Positions 9,617 to 18,858 of a stretch of 53,872 nt of DNA are shown one piece after another. Under the pieces are notes generated by a model. The model saw only the letters and a program-made list of their open reading frames with translations. It did no database searches and was not told the DNA's origin. Position numbers and translations under genes: made by a program. This DNA is from Bacteroidota bacterium. GTDB taxonomy: Bacteria > Bacteroidota > Bacteroidia > Chitinophagales > Chitinophagaceae. The DNA lies in assembly GCA_947461125.1 (NCBI GenBank), contig CANHHX010000008.1:1-53872 (forward strand), given 5' to 3'. Positions within the stretch are counted from its first letter, which is position 1; each line of letters opens with the position of its first letter.

Positions 9617-9731
9617 CTTATCTTTCCATGCACATATACTGTGATGGACGGATTTGGCACCTTCATATCACTGCGAATGATATGGGTTGCCAAGGCATCA
9701 ATGGGCCATTCCCTCTGCCTTTCTGGATAAG
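9617..9731 (-). promoter_or_regulatory. SAM-I (S-box) riboswitch aptamer
   Basis: Read on the minus strand, the segment opens with CTTATCC and closes with GATAAG, which form the P1 helix. Between them are the conserved core elements of class SAM-I: AGAAAGGCAGAGGGA (kink-turn side), TGGCCCATTGATGCC, TTGGCAACC and GGTGCCAAATCC. A P3 stem is visible around CATATCA...TGATATG. The order and spacing match the family closely. It precedes homoserine dehydrogenase and is followed by an intrinsic terminator, so SAM binding is expected to stop transcription. Confidence 0.97.
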
Positions 9732-9862
9732 ATTTTTTAAGAACTATTGTAAAATTAAGCAACAAAATTGCAGCACCCAAAAAAACTTTGTCTATTTGGT
9801 ACTAACATTTGTATGTTTTCAACCATTCAAGCCCTTCGTTGTTATTATATTTACATTCTACT

Positions 9863-12730
9863 ATGGCAAAGAAATCCCCTAACAAAGTAAGTTCTAGTAT
9901 TCATACCGAAAGCATCGAGGTTTTTGGCGCAAGAGAGCACAACCTTAAAAATATTGATATCAGTGTTCCTAAAAATAAATTGGTGGTGTTTACGGGGGTA
10001 AGCGGTAGTGGGAAATCATCCCTAGCTTTTGATACCATTTACAATGAAGGTCAGCGCAGGTACATGGAAAGTTTTGGTGCCTATGCTAGACAATTTATGG
10101 GGGACATGGAAAGGCCTGATGTAGATAAAATTACCGGCTTATCGCCAGTGATTTCTATCGAACAAAAAACGACCAATAAAAATCCGCGATCAACAGTTGG
10201 AACCGTAACCGAAGTGTACGATTTTTTGAGGTTACTGTATGCCCGTATTGGAGAAGCGTATAGTTATAACACGGGTAAAAAAATGGTGAAGTTTACCGAA
10301 GAAGAAATTATTGCTTCTATCACCGAAAAGTATGCCAATAAAAAAATTGTCTTATTAGCGCCACTTGTTAGAGGCAGAAAAGGACATTACAGAGAATTAT
10401 TTGAAGAGGTTAGAAAAAAAGGTTTTTTAAAAGTTAGAATAGATGGCGACATCGTAGACCTCACACCAAAATTGCAAGTAGACCGGTACAAAATTCATGA
10501 TATTGAACTTGTGGTAGACCGCTTACAAGTTACACCGGATAGTAAAGTGAGGCTTTCCCAAAGTGTACAGCAAACTTTAAAACTTGGAAAAGAGCTTTTG
10601 TTTTTGATGGTCCACGAATCAAGTAAGGTGGTACAGTATGCAAAGCAACTCATGTGTGAAGAAACAGGGCTTAGTTACGAAACGCCTTCACCCAATGCTT
10701 TCTCATTTAACTCACCTTATGGTGCTTGCCCCACTTGTAAGGGACTCGGTAATGTGTTTTCAATTTCTTTGGAACAAATTATTCCAGATAGGAGTTTGAG
10801 TATTAAAGAAGGCGGTATAGCGCCTCTTGGTGTGCAGCGCGAAGCCTATTTATTTAAGCAAGTAGAAGTGCTTGCGAAAAAGCATAAAATTAGCCTCGAT
10901 AAACCCATCAGTAGTTTATCTGAACAGTCTATTAACCTCTTGTTATACGGCACAACAGAGGGCCCATCCGAGTCTACCTTTGATATGGATGAAACCTCGG
11001 TGGTAAATGCTTATGAAGGTGTTTTTGAAGGTGTGGTACCTATGTTAAAACGTTGGTTCACGGGAACCGGCATTACAGAAGCACTGCGTGAGTGGGTAGA
11101 ACAGTTTATGGAATTAAAACACTGCCCAAGTTGTGAAGGAGCTAGACTCAAAAAAGAAAGTTTGTGGTTTAAGGTAGCGGGTAAAAATATTGCAGAGATT
11201 AGTGATTTGAATTTAGACAAACTACTAAAATGGTTTGAAGGCATTGAAAATCATCTTTCTAAAAAAGATAATGCCATTGCAAAAGATATATTAAAGGAAA
11301 TTAGAGAGCGGGTAGGTTTTTTACTCGATGTAGGGCTTACTTATTTGTCTTTAAGCAGGCCGTCTAAAACCCTGAGTGGGGGAGAGTCGCAGCGTATTAG
11401 ACTGGCTACACAGATTGGATCACAATTACAAGGCATCACTTATATTTTGGATGAGCCTTCTATTGGACTTCATCAACGTGATAATATGCAGCTTATAAAA
11501 GCGCTGCAAAATTTACGCGATATTGGCAATAGCATATTAGTAGTGGAGCACGATAAAGATATCATGTTGGCTGCCGATTATTTAGTTGATATTGGCCCTA
11601 AGGCTGGTAAGCATGGTGGTCAAATAGTTGCAGCGGGTACGCCTCAGGAGGTGCTTCTTTCTAATTCTGATACGGCGCAGTATTTGAATGGTCAAAAAAA
11701 GATTGCTGTTCCTGCACAGCGGCGAACTGGCAATGGACATACCATTGTTTTAAAAGAAGCCACTGGTAATAATTTAAAAAAGGTTTCAGTAAGTTTTCCG
11801 CTCGGTCAATTAATTGTGGTAAGTGGGGTGAGTGGAAGTGGAAAATCTACACTCATAAACGAAACACTTTATCCGTTATTATCTAAACATTGTTATGATA
11901 GTAAGCAACAGCCCATGCCTTTTAAATCGATAAAAGGGTTGGAGCATATCGATAAAGTGATAGAAATTGATCAATCACCTATTGGCCGAACACCCAGGAG
12001 TAATCCTGCCACTTATTGTGGATTTTTTACTGAGATCAGAACCTTGTTTGCAGCTGTCGCCGAATCAAAAATAAGAGGCTACACTGCTGGGCGTTTTTCA
12101 TTCAATGTAAAAGGCGGACGTTGTGAAATTTGCGAGGGAGGTGGTATGCGCGTGATTGAAATGAATTTTTTACCAGACGTATATGTGCACTGCGAAAAAT
12201 GTAATGGCAAACGTTACAACAGAGAAACATTAGAAATCAGGTACAAAGGAAAATCAATTAGTGATGTGCTAGACATGACGGTAGATGAGGCTTGTGAATT
12301 TTTCCAACCGGTACCCTTTATTTACAGAAAAATAAAAGTGTTACAAGATGTGGGTCTTGGTTATATCACACTAGGACAATCGGCGGTAACGCTTAGTGGG
12401 GGTGAAGCGCAGCGTGTTAAACTATCTACCGAGCTGGGTAAAAAAGATACGGGTAAAACATTTTATATTTTAGATGAACCTACTACCGGTCTTCATTTTC
12501 AGGATATTCAACATTTGATTGATGTACTTAATAAGCTAGTAGATAGAGGTAATACCGTACTCGTTATTGAACATAATTTAGATGTCATAAAAGTAGCCGA
12601 TCATATTATTGACCTGGGTCCAGAAGGTGGTGATGGTGGCGGTACTATTTTATTTGAAGGCACACCCGAGCAAATGGTGAAATGTAAAGAAAGCCATACG
12701 GCCCGTTTTGTAAAAGAAGAACTACGGTAA
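9863..12730 (+). CDS. uvrA: UvrABC excinuclease subunit A
   Basis: 955 residues from ATG 9863. An in-frame ATG at 9809 would add 18 atypical residues. UvrA is the damage-recognition ATPase of nucleotide excision repair, loading UvrB. Two ABC ATPase modules are complete: Walker A GVSGSGKS at 45-52 and again near residue 655, with signatures LSGGESQRI and LSGGEAQRV. The zinc-binding Cys pairs are present in CPTCKGLG, CPSCEGARL, CEICEGGG and CEKCNGKRY. The length is normal for the family. The 348-base region upstream also holds the divergent SAM riboswitch of hom. The last 9 bases overlap the convergent acetyltransferase gene. Confidence 0.98.
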   Translation: MAKKSPNKVSSSIHTESIEVFGAREHNLKNIDISVPKNKLVVFTGVSGSGKSSLAFDTIYNEGQRRYMESFGAYARQFMGDMERPDVDKITGLSPVISIEQKTTNKNPRSTVGTVTEVYDFLRLLYARIGEAYSYNTGKKMVKFTEEEIIASITEKYANKKIVLLAPLVRGRKGHYRELFEEVRKKGFLKVRIDGDIVDLTPKLQVDRYKIHDIELVVDRLQVTPDSKVRLSQSVQQTLKLGKELLFLMVHESSKVVQYAKQLMCEETGLSYETPSPNAFSFNSPYGACPTCKGLGNVFSISLEQIIPDRSLSIKEGGIAPLGVQREAYLFKQVEVLAKKHKISLDKPISSLSEQSINLLLYGTTEGPSESTFDMDETSVVNAYEGVFEGVVPMLKRWFTGTGITEALREWVEQFMELKHCPSCEGARLKKESLWFKVAGKNIAEISDLNLDKLLKWFEGIENHLSKKDNAIAKDILKEIRERVGFLLDVGLTYLSLSRPSKTLSGGESQRIRLATQIGSQLQGITYILDEPSIGLHQRDNMQLIKALQNLRDIGNSILVVEHDKDIMLAADYLVDIGPKAGKHGGQIVAAGTPQEVLLSNSDTAQYLNGQKKIAVPAQRRTGNGHTIVLKEATGNNLKKVSVSFPLGQLIVVSGVSGSGKSTLINETLYPLLSKHCYDSKQQPMPFKSIKGLEHIDKVIEIDQSPIGRTPRSNPATYCGFFTEIRTLFAAVAESKIRGYTAGRFSFNVKGGRCEICEGGGMRVIEMNFLPDVYVHCEKCNGKRYNRETLEIRYKGKSISDVLDMTVDEACEFFQPVPFIYRKIKVLQDVGLGYITLGQSAVTLSGGEAQRVKLSTELGKKDTGKTFYILDEPTTGLHFQDIQHLIDVLNKLVDRGNTVLVIEHNLDVIKVADHIIDLGPEGGDGGGTILFEGTPEQMVKCKESHTARFVKEELR

Positions 12731-13171
12731 GATCATTTCTATATGTTCGATATCGTCTTCTAGGTACATGTCTGAATCTTTGATGAATCCAAAACTGCTA
12801 TAAAATTTTTGTAGGTATAATTGTGCACCAATTCGGATGGGTTGCTTTCCAAATTTTTCATAACAATTAGCTATCGCATTTTGCATAAGTCCAATGCCGG
12901 CACCTTGCCTTCGGTAGGCTGGCGAACTTAACACACGGCCAATAGAAACCTCCTTAAATGATACGCCTGCTGGTAAAAGTCTGGCATACGCTACGAGCTC
13001 GTCTCCGTCCCATCCACACAAATGAAAACTTTTGAGGTCTTTACCATCAATGTCTTGATAATTGCAGGCCTGCTCAACAATAAACACTTCGCAACGAAGT
13101 TTTAATATAGCATACAACTGCTGGTTGGTAAGGTTATCAAAGGTTTGTAGGGTCCAAGTAAACGAGTTCAT
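12722..13171 (-). CDS. elaA: ElaA-type GNAT N-acetyltransferase
   Basis: 149 residues, the usual size of ElaA proteins. The N-terminal LYAILKLRCEVFIVEQ segment and the acetyl-CoA-binding loop YRRQGAGIGLM (about residues 86-96) are typical, as is the later QLYLQKFYSSFGF. The family belongs to the GCN5-related acetyltransferases; the natural substrate is not established. Its 3' end overlaps uvrA tail-to-tail by 9 bases. It has about 100 bases of upstream sequence before the divergent oxidoreductase gene. Confidence 0.88.
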   Translation of the reverse strand: MNSFTWTLQTFDNLTNQQLYAILKLRCEVFIVEQACNYQDIDGKDLKSFHLCGWDGDELVAYARLLPAGVSFKEVSIGRVLSSPAYRRQGAGIGLMQNAIANCYEKFGKQPIRIGAQLYLQKFYSSFGFIKDSDMYLEDDIEHIEMILP

Positions 13172-13279
13172 CTAGCGGATATTTTTAGGAAAGATAAGTA
13201 TAAAATGAAGCCCAAAAATAATGGTAGATCCACATTATTGTAGCACCTTTGCCTTCATACACCGATAACCCCTATATCT

Positions 13280-14740
13280 ATGTCAAAAAGAGTCGCAATT
13301 ATTGGAGCTGGTCCTGCTGGTTTAACTGCTGCATACTTACTTGCAAAAGGCAATCAAGAAGTGGTTGTTTTTGAAAAAGATCCAAAGTATGTGGGTGGTA
13401 TTTCAAGAACCGAATCTTATAACGGCTATCATTTTGATATTGGCGGACACCGATTTTTTTCAAAATCAAAAGAGGTCGAAGACTTTTGGACCGAAATATT
13501 AGGGGATGAAATGTTAGAGCGTCCAAGAAGTTCTCGCATCTATTATAACAATCATTTTTTCTCATATCCACTTGTGGCTTTTGAAGCTTTACGAAAACTA
13601 GGCATTTTTGAAAGTGCTTTATGTGTGTTGAGTTATTTAAAAGCAAAAGCATTTCCAGTAAAAAATCCAACCAATTTTGAAGAGTGGGTAACCAATCAAT
13701 TTGGAAAAAGACTTTTTAATATTTTCTTTAAAACCTACACCGAAAAAGTATGGGGTATTCCTTGTAATGAAATCAGTGCCGATTGGGCAGCGCAGCGTAT
13801 TAAAGGACTTTCTTTAAGTAGTGCCATTTTTAACGCACTATTTAAGCCTAATAAAAAGGCTACTGACAAAGACAAGGTAATAAAAACGCTCATAGATTCC
13901 TTCAGGTATCCAAAACAGGGGCCAGGGATGATGTGGGAGGCTTGTGCCGAAAAAAGCAAGGCCATGGGTGTTACACTGCATATGAATTGCGGTGTTCAAA
14001 AAATTGAATACACTAATAATTCATGGACCGTGCAAACCACAAGTCAAGGGAGTGTAACGGGCTTTGATTATGTACTTTCAACAGCGCCTATGCGTGAGCT
14101 TGTGGCAAATGTATTACCTGCTTTTCCGGCAACAGTGGCTGCAAACGCTGCGGCACTTAGTTATCGCGATTTTTTAACGGTGGTACTTATTTGTAAAGAT
14201 GAAGATGCGTTTTCTGATAACTGGATTTATATTCACGACCCAAAGGTAAAAGTGGGCAGGGTGCAAAATTTCAAATCATGGAGTCCATACATGGTACCTG
14301 ATCCAAGCATGGCATGTTATGGCCTCGAATATTTTTGTTTTGAAGGAGATGGACTTTGGACTAGTTCCAACGCCGATTTAATTGCATTAGGTAAAAAAGA
14401 AATAGAAAAAATTGGCCTTACAAAAGCATCGGCTGTTGTGGATGGTTACGTAGTGAGACAACCCAAAGCATATCCGGTGTATGATCAGTTTTATAAGGCA
14501 AGAGTGGATAGCGTTAGAGAGGCGCTTGCAAATTATCCGGGACTTTATTTAATAGGCCGTAATGGCATGCACAAATACAATAACCAAGACCATTCTATGA
14601 TGACCGCGATGCTTGCTGCAAAAAATATTATTGCAGGTAAAGAGTTGTATAATTTATGGGATGTGAATGAAGACGCTGAATACCATGAAGGTGGTGATAG
14701 AGGAGTGTCGGGCCGAATGGTGCCTCAAAAAAATAATTAA
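13280..14740 (+). CDS. NAD(P)/FAD-dependent amine-oxidase-like oxidoreductase
   Basis: 486 residues. The FAD-binding beta-alpha-beta motif is at the very N-terminus (VAIIGAGPAGLTAAYLL, then VVVFEKD), followed by GGISRTESYNGYHFDIGGHR, which resembles the flavin-contact region of protoporphyrinogen oxidase, phytoene desaturase and UDP-galactopyranose mutase relatives. A C-terminal YLIGRNGMHKYNNQDHSM segment near residue 430 closes the flavin site. No signal peptide is visible. Close relatives in Bacteroidota are often linked to polysaccharide genes, but nothing here confirms that. The last four bases overlap rarA tail-to-tail. A CACCTTTG box at 13244-13251 may be its promoter. Confidence 0.85.
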   Translation: MSKRVAIIGAGPAGLTAAYLLAKGNQEVVVFEKDPKYVGGISRTESYNGYHFDIGGHRFFSKSKEVEDFWTEILGDEMLERPRSSRIYYNNHFFSYPLVAFEALRKLGIFESALCVLSYLKAKAFPVKNPTNFEEWVTNQFGKRLFNIFFKTYTEKVWGIPCNEISADWAAQRIKGLSLSSAIFNALFKPNKKATDKDKVIKTLIDSFRYPKQGPGMMWEACAEKSKAMGVTLHMNCGVQKIEYTNNSWTVQTTSQGSVTGFDYVLSTAPMRELVANVLPAFPATVAANAAALSYRDFLTVVLICKDEDAFSDNWIYIHDPKVKVGRVQNFKSWSPYMVPDPSMACYGLEYFCFEGDGLWTSSNADLIALGKKEIEKIGLTKASAVVDGYVVRQPKAYPVYDQFYKARVDSVREALANYPGLYLIGRNGMHKYNNQDHSMMTAMLAAKNIIAGKELYNLWDVNEDAEYHEGGDRGVSGRMVPQKNN

Positions 14741-16011
14741 TACCCGTATTTCTTTTTCCATCGCTGTACTAAAAAGCTTCTGATTTCATTTTCTCGTGCA
14801 TTATTGCCTGGGGTGTACAGTGTTGTTCCTTTAATGGCTTCTGGAAAAAATTCAAGATCCACAAAATTATTTTCTCCTAAGTGGGCATACTTATAATCTT
14901 TGCCATAATCCATTTGTTGCATGAGTTTGGTAGGGGCATTGCGTAAATGGAGTGGCACCGGAAGGTCACCTGTTTTTGCAACAAGTGTTAGCGCGTCATT
15001 AATTGCTACATAAGCGGCGTTGCTTTTGGGCGATGAAGCTAAATAGGTAGCACACTGCGATAATATAATGCGCGACTCGGGGTATCCGATTTTACTTACC
15101 GCGTCAAAAGTATTGTTGGCAAGTAATAATGCATTGGGGTTAGCATTGCCAATGTCTTCACTGGCAAATATCAGCATACGCCTTGCAATAAATTTTACAT
15201 CTTCTCCACCTTCTATCATGCGCGCAAGCCAGTACACGGCTGCGTTTGGGTCGCTACCACGCATACTTTTAATAAAGGCAGAAATGATATCGTAATGCTG
15301 CTCACCACCCTTGTCGTAAATGGCTAATTTTTGCTGCGCCACCCTCATCACAATTTTGTCTGTAATGATGATAGCCTCATCGCTTGCACATGTTTGAACA
15401 ACAAGTTCTAATAGGTTGAGTAATTTTCTGGCGTCGCCACCTGCAATTTTAAATAGGGCAGCTGTTTCTTGTAATTGAATAGGAAGGGTAGACAAGTAGC
15501 TGTCTTTTTTGATCACCTCATTTATTAATGCATGTAAATCCTGCTCCTGTAATTGTTTTAAAACAAACACTTGACATCTACTGAGTAAGGCGTTATTTAC
15601 TTCAAAAGAAGGGTTTTCGGTAGTGGCACCAATGAGGGTGATGATACCTTTTTCAACGGCGGCTAAAAGGGCATCTTGTTGACCTTTATTAAAGCGGTGT
15701 ATCTCATCTATAAATAGTACAGCACCTGGTTGGTCTTTTGCTTTTTCAATCACTTCCCTAACTTCTTTGACACCGCTACTAATGGCACTTAATTGAAAGT
15801 AAGGAGCGTTTAATTGGTGTGCTATAATGTTTGCAATGGTTGTTTTACCTACACCTGGCGGCCCCCATAAAATCATGGAAGGAATATGCCCCTTTGCGAT
15901 GCTTGTGTTTAAAATACTTCCCTTACCTGTCAAGTGTTCTTGGCCAACTAGATCTTCTAGTTTATTTGGCCGCATTCTTTCGGCAAGTGGGGTATGGTTA
16001 TTCACTGTCAA
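14737..16011 (-). CDS. rarA: Replication-associated recombination protein A (AAA+ ATPase)
   Basis: 424 residues. RarA (MgsA) is a clamp-loader-like AAA+ ATPase acting at stalled replication forks. Visible are Walker A WGPPGVGKTT, Walker B LFIDEIHRFNKGQQDALL, the sensor segment GATTENPSFEVNNALLSRC and the C-terminal tetramerisation region. No ATG precedes the conserved PLAERMRPNKLEDLVGQ, so translation must begin at TTG 16011 or GTG 16005. Either start overlaps the 3' end of the upstream membrane-protein gene by 8-14 bases, which suggests coupled translation. Confidence 0.95.
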   Translation of the reverse strand: MTVNNHTPLAERMRPNKLEDLVGQEHLTGKGSILNTSIAKGHIPSMILWGPPGVGKTTIANIIAHQLNAPYFQLSAISSGVKEVREVIEKAKDQPGAVLFIDEIHRFNKGQQDALLAAVEKGIITLIGATTENPSFEVNNALLSRCQVFVLKQLQEQDLHALINEVIKKDSYLSTLPIQLQETAALFKIAGGDARKLLNLLELVVQTCASDEAIIITDKIVMRVAQQKLAIYDKGGEQHYDIISAFIKSMRGSDPNAAVYWLARMIEGGEDVKFIARRMLIFASEDIGNANPNALLLANNTFDAVSKIGYPESRIILSQCATYLASSPKSNAAYVAINDALTLVAKTGDLPVPLHLRNAPTKLMQQMDYGKDYKYAHLGENNFVDLEFFPEAIKGTTLYTPGNNARENEIRSFLVQRWKKKYGY

Positions 16012-16504
16012 ATACGTAGCTATACGCTTTTAAAAATACGAATTGAATTCTAGTATGTACGAGAATAAGGGTACTCGTGATGAGCATAAAAATAGCGGTG
16101 TACTTAAGCATTTGACCTATAAAGGCAGGTGTAATATTTGGAGGCAAACTGGCCTGCGTTTCCATGGCTTTTGTTACAAAATCATTAAACTCGATGGATC
16201 GCAGCATTAAAATACCAATGCTATTTAATAAAAACATAAATGCAGTACCTACACTAATGTAGCCATTTATTTTAATCCAATCTTTTAAACTTGGATTGCA
16301 GTTTTTAGCTTTATTGATGGCTGTTGTTACAAACCGAAGGCTAGAAAAAGTATAAATAGCAATACAAGAAAATATAAACACAACAATTAGTAGGGCTGGA
16401 TTAACGAGTGCAGTAGGTAACACCAATAATGCCATAAAACCAAATAATAATGCGATTGGTATTAGTAAGTATGTTAGTACTTTAAAAATTTGCACCTGCT
16501 TCAT
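15998..16504 (-). CDS. Hypothetical four-helix membrane protein
   Basis: 168 residues, family not recognised. Four hydrophobic stretches are evident: about 9-34, 36-60, 82-102 and 130-150. They are separated by a basic cytoplasmic-type loop (INKAKNCNPSLKDWIK) and an extracytoplasmic loop rich in Glu, Pro and Asn. The gene starts 9 bases after aspS and its end overlaps rarA, so aspS, this gene and rarA probably form one transcript. No function can be assigned. Confidence 0.75.
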   Translation of the reverse strand: MKQVQIFKVLTYLLIPIALLFGFMALLVLPTALVNPALLIVVFIFSCIAIYTFSSLRFVTTAINKAKNCNPSLKDWIKINGYISVGTAFMFLLNSIGILMLRSIEFNDFVTKAMETQASLPPNITPAFIGQMLKYTAIFMLITSTLILVHTRIQFVFLKAYSYVFDSE

Positions 16505-16513
16505 AAATACAAT

Positions 16514-18349
16514 TTACGCTTTGTCGCTTAAGTTTAATTTGATTTGCAGCTCAACAAATTGCTTGTCATCGATGGTGCTTGGTGCGTCTAGCATAACGTC
16601 TCTTCCTGCATTGTTTTTAGGGAATGCGATAAAGTCTCTAATGCTTTCTGATCCTCCAAGAATAGAACAAAGTCTGTCAAAACCAAATGCCAGTCCACCA
16701 TGTGGTGGTGCGCCATATTCAAAAGCCCCTAGTAAAAAGCCAAACTTATGAAGGGCTTCTTCGGTGGTCATGCCAAGTGCATCAAACATTTTTTCTTGAA
16801 GGGCACGTTGGTAAATTCTGATAGAACCACCACCAATTTCATTGCCGTTTAAAACCATATCGTATGCATTGGCTTTAATGGTTGCATAGGGGTGCTCTAA
16901 ATATTTGTCTGCGTTTTCAATAACCGGACTATTGTTGATCATGATGTTAATATGATCAGGCTTTGGCGAGGTAAAAGGATGGTGTCTAGCAACCCATCTA
17001 TTTTCTTCTTCGGCGTATTCAAAAAGTGGGAAATCTAGGACCCATAATAATTTAAATTCATCGTCTTTACGGAAGTCTAGTTTTTTACCCATTTCAAGCC
17101 TTAATTCTGAAGTTGCTTTACGGGTTCTTTCTTCTTTACCTGCAAGTATTAAAACAAGATCGCCAGCTTTTGCGCCAGCAGCATCTGCAATTGCTTTTAA
17201 TTTGTCTTCGGTATAAAATTTATCGACGCTGCTTTTGTAGGTACCATCGGCGTTGCATTTGATGTACACAAGGCCCTGCATGCCAATTTGCGGGCGCTTA
17301 ACCCACTCGGTAAGCTCGTCGGTTTGTTTGCGGGTATATTCGCTACAGCCAGGTGCTGCAATGGCTAAAACGGTTTCTGCATTATCAAATACGCCAAAGC
17401 CGGTACCATTAATTAACTCACCAGTTGCTTCTATTTTCCCGCCTTTTAAAAATGCCGATTTTAAGTTGGCAATTTTCATTCCAAATCTAATATCTGGTTT
17501 GTCGTTACCAAACTGCCACATCGCGTCTTCCCAAGTCATTCTTTCGATGCCCTCTGTGTAATCAATATTTTTTACGTCTTTAAAAACGCGTCTAATTAAA
17601 TTTTCAAACATTTGTAAAACATCTTCCTGTTCTACAAATGCCATTTCACAGTCTATTTGTGTAAATTCTGGTTGCCTATCGGCTCTTAAATCTTCGTCTC
17701 TAAAACATTTTACAATTTGGTAGTAACGGTCGTAACCGCTCACCATTAATAATTGTTTAAAGGTTTGTGGTGATTGAGGTAGTGCATAAAACTGACCCGG
17801 GTTCATGCGTGATGGAACCACAAAGTCACGCGCACCCTCAGGAGTAGACTTAATTAAAAAAGGCGTTTCAATATCCATAAACCCCTTTTCGTGTAAGTAG
17901 TTTCTTACCGAACGGTTTACGTTGTATCTTAATTCTAAATTTTTCTTGACAGCATTTCGGCGTAAGTCGAGGAAACGGTATTTCATACGTAGATCATCGC
18001 CACCATCTGTATCATCCTGAATGGTAAATGGAGGTACCGCCGATTTATTTAGAACCACGCAACTACTTACAATAATTTCAATGTCACCCGTTTCAATGTT
18101 TGGATTTTTATTGCTTCTGCTAGCAACTGTTCCTTTGGCTTGAATTACAAATTCTCTACCTAATGGGTTTTCATCCAAAAATGAAGCCATTGACTCACCG
18201 AGTAATAATTGTGTAATGCCATAACGGTCTCTTAGATCCACAAAAGTAATGGCGCCAAATTTTCTAACTGTTTGAACCCAACCTGCAAGGGTTACTTCAC
18301 TGCCAATATGGCTTTCTCTTAATTCTCCACAGTTATGTGAACGGTACAT
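16514..18349 (-). CDS. aspS: Aspartate-tRNA ligase
   Basis: 611 residues, bacterial-type AspRS. It charges tRNA-Asp with aspartate. The N-terminal OB-fold anticodon-binding domain covers about 1-110. Class II motif 1 lies around RFLDLRR (125-131), motif 2 at [18 protein letters not shown] (216-233), the inserted GAD domain roughly at 290-420, and motif 3 at [10 protein letters not shown] near 551. A TATATTTG box lies on the minus strand at 18390-18383, about 34 bases before the start. Whether the enzyme also charges tRNA-Asn cannot be told here. Confidence 0.97.
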   Translation of the reverse strand: MYRSHNCGELRESHIGSEVTLAGWVQTVRKFGAITFVDLRDRYGITQLLLGESMASFLDENPLGREFVIQAKGTVASRSNKNPNIETGDIEIIVSSCVVLNKSAVPPFTIQDDTDGGDDLRMKYRFLDLRRNAVKKNLELRYNVNRSVRNYLHEKGFMDIETPFLIKSTPEGARDFVVPSRMNPGQFYALPQSPQTFKQLLMVSGYDRYYQIVKCFRDEDLRADRQPEFTQIDCEMAFVEQEDVLQMFENLIRRVFKDVKNIDYTEGIERMTWEDAMWQFGNDKPDIRFGMKIANLKSAFLKGGKIEATGELINGTGFGVFDNAETVLAIAAPGCSEYTRKQTDELTEWVKRPQIGMQGLVYIKCNADGTYKSSVDKFYTEDKLKAIADAAGAKAGDLVLILAGKEERTRKATSELRLEMGKKLDFRKDDEFKLLWVLDFPLFEYAEEENRWVARHHPFTSPKPDHINIMINNSPVIENADKYLEHPYATIKANAYDMVLNGNEIGGGSIRIYQRALQEKMFDALGMTTEEALHKFGFLLGAFEYGAPPHGGLAFGFDRLCSILGGSESIRDFIAFPKNNAGRDVMLDAPSTIDDKQFVELQIKLNLSDKA

Positions 18350-18382
18350 AGTGCTAATTTATTAATCCAATAATTTGAAGGG

Positions 18383-18390
18383 CAAATATA
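18383..18390 (-). promoter_or_regulatory. Candidate -7 box (TATATTTG) of aspS
   Basis: Matches TANNTTTG of Bacteroidota sigma factor promoters and lies about 34 bases before the aspS ATG. No well-placed TTTG -33 element is seen, so this is tentative. Confidence 0.4.
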
Positions 18391-18440
18391 CTTCAAATGC
18401 CGCTAGAACCCACTCAAAATGGGGGTATTGCAACCCTTAA

Positions 18441-18848
18441 TTACATGGTTTCTGCTTCATTTTTGTGCCTTGGCTTCCAGATTAAGTAGTAGAAAGCCAA
18501 AATAACCACGCCTATACCAAATGGGAACATGGCGAGGTGCTTGTAGGTAATGCCCAAAAATGCAATTTGGGTATCGATGTGAAAAAATTCGGTGATCATC
18601 CAAAACGAGTTGGCGCTTATCCAAAATGTGATGGCCAAATTATGGCAAAGCTCAGACATGAACTTTTTGGTACGCCAAGAAATAACAATAGAAATGATAA
18701 GTGTAGGAATAATCATTACAATGCCTAATAGCGGAATGCCTAAACACCAGGCAATATCTTTAAAAAGCCAAAATACAATGTGCAAGTTTTCCATTTTTCG
18801 GTACTGAATTGGAATGATGTATGCGCTATCTTTTTTGATGTCTGACAT
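18441..18848 (-). CDS. Conserved hypothetical membrane protein
   Basis: 135 residues, with four likely membrane helices (about 25-42, 44-60, 70-85 and 102-122) and a charged C-terminal tail. The sequence is rich in Trp, Phe and His. The segments YRKMENLHIVFWLFKDIAWC and ELCHNLAITFWISANSFWM look like conserved features of a Bacteroidota protein family without known function, but I recall no named domain. It begins 10 bases after the FAD oxidoreductase stop, so it is probably the last gene of a three-gene transcript. Confidence 0.75.
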   Translation of the reverse strand: MSDIKKDSAYIIPIQYRKMENLHIVFWLFKDIAWCLGIPLLGIVMIIPTLIISIVISWRTKKFMSELCHNLAITFWISANSFWMITEFFHIDTQIAFLGITYKHLAMFPFGIGVVILAFYYLIWKPRHKNEAETM

Positions 18849-18858
18849 GGTGGTTAAA

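Noticed and set aside
9535-9882. Open reading frames on both strands upstream of hom and uvrA
   Set aside because: They overlap the SAM-I riboswitch and terminator and have no protein-like composition.
13299-13670. Minus-strand 123-codon frame inside the FAD oxidoreductase gene
   Set aside because: It lies wholly within a well-supported gene; the composition is that of an antisense shadow.
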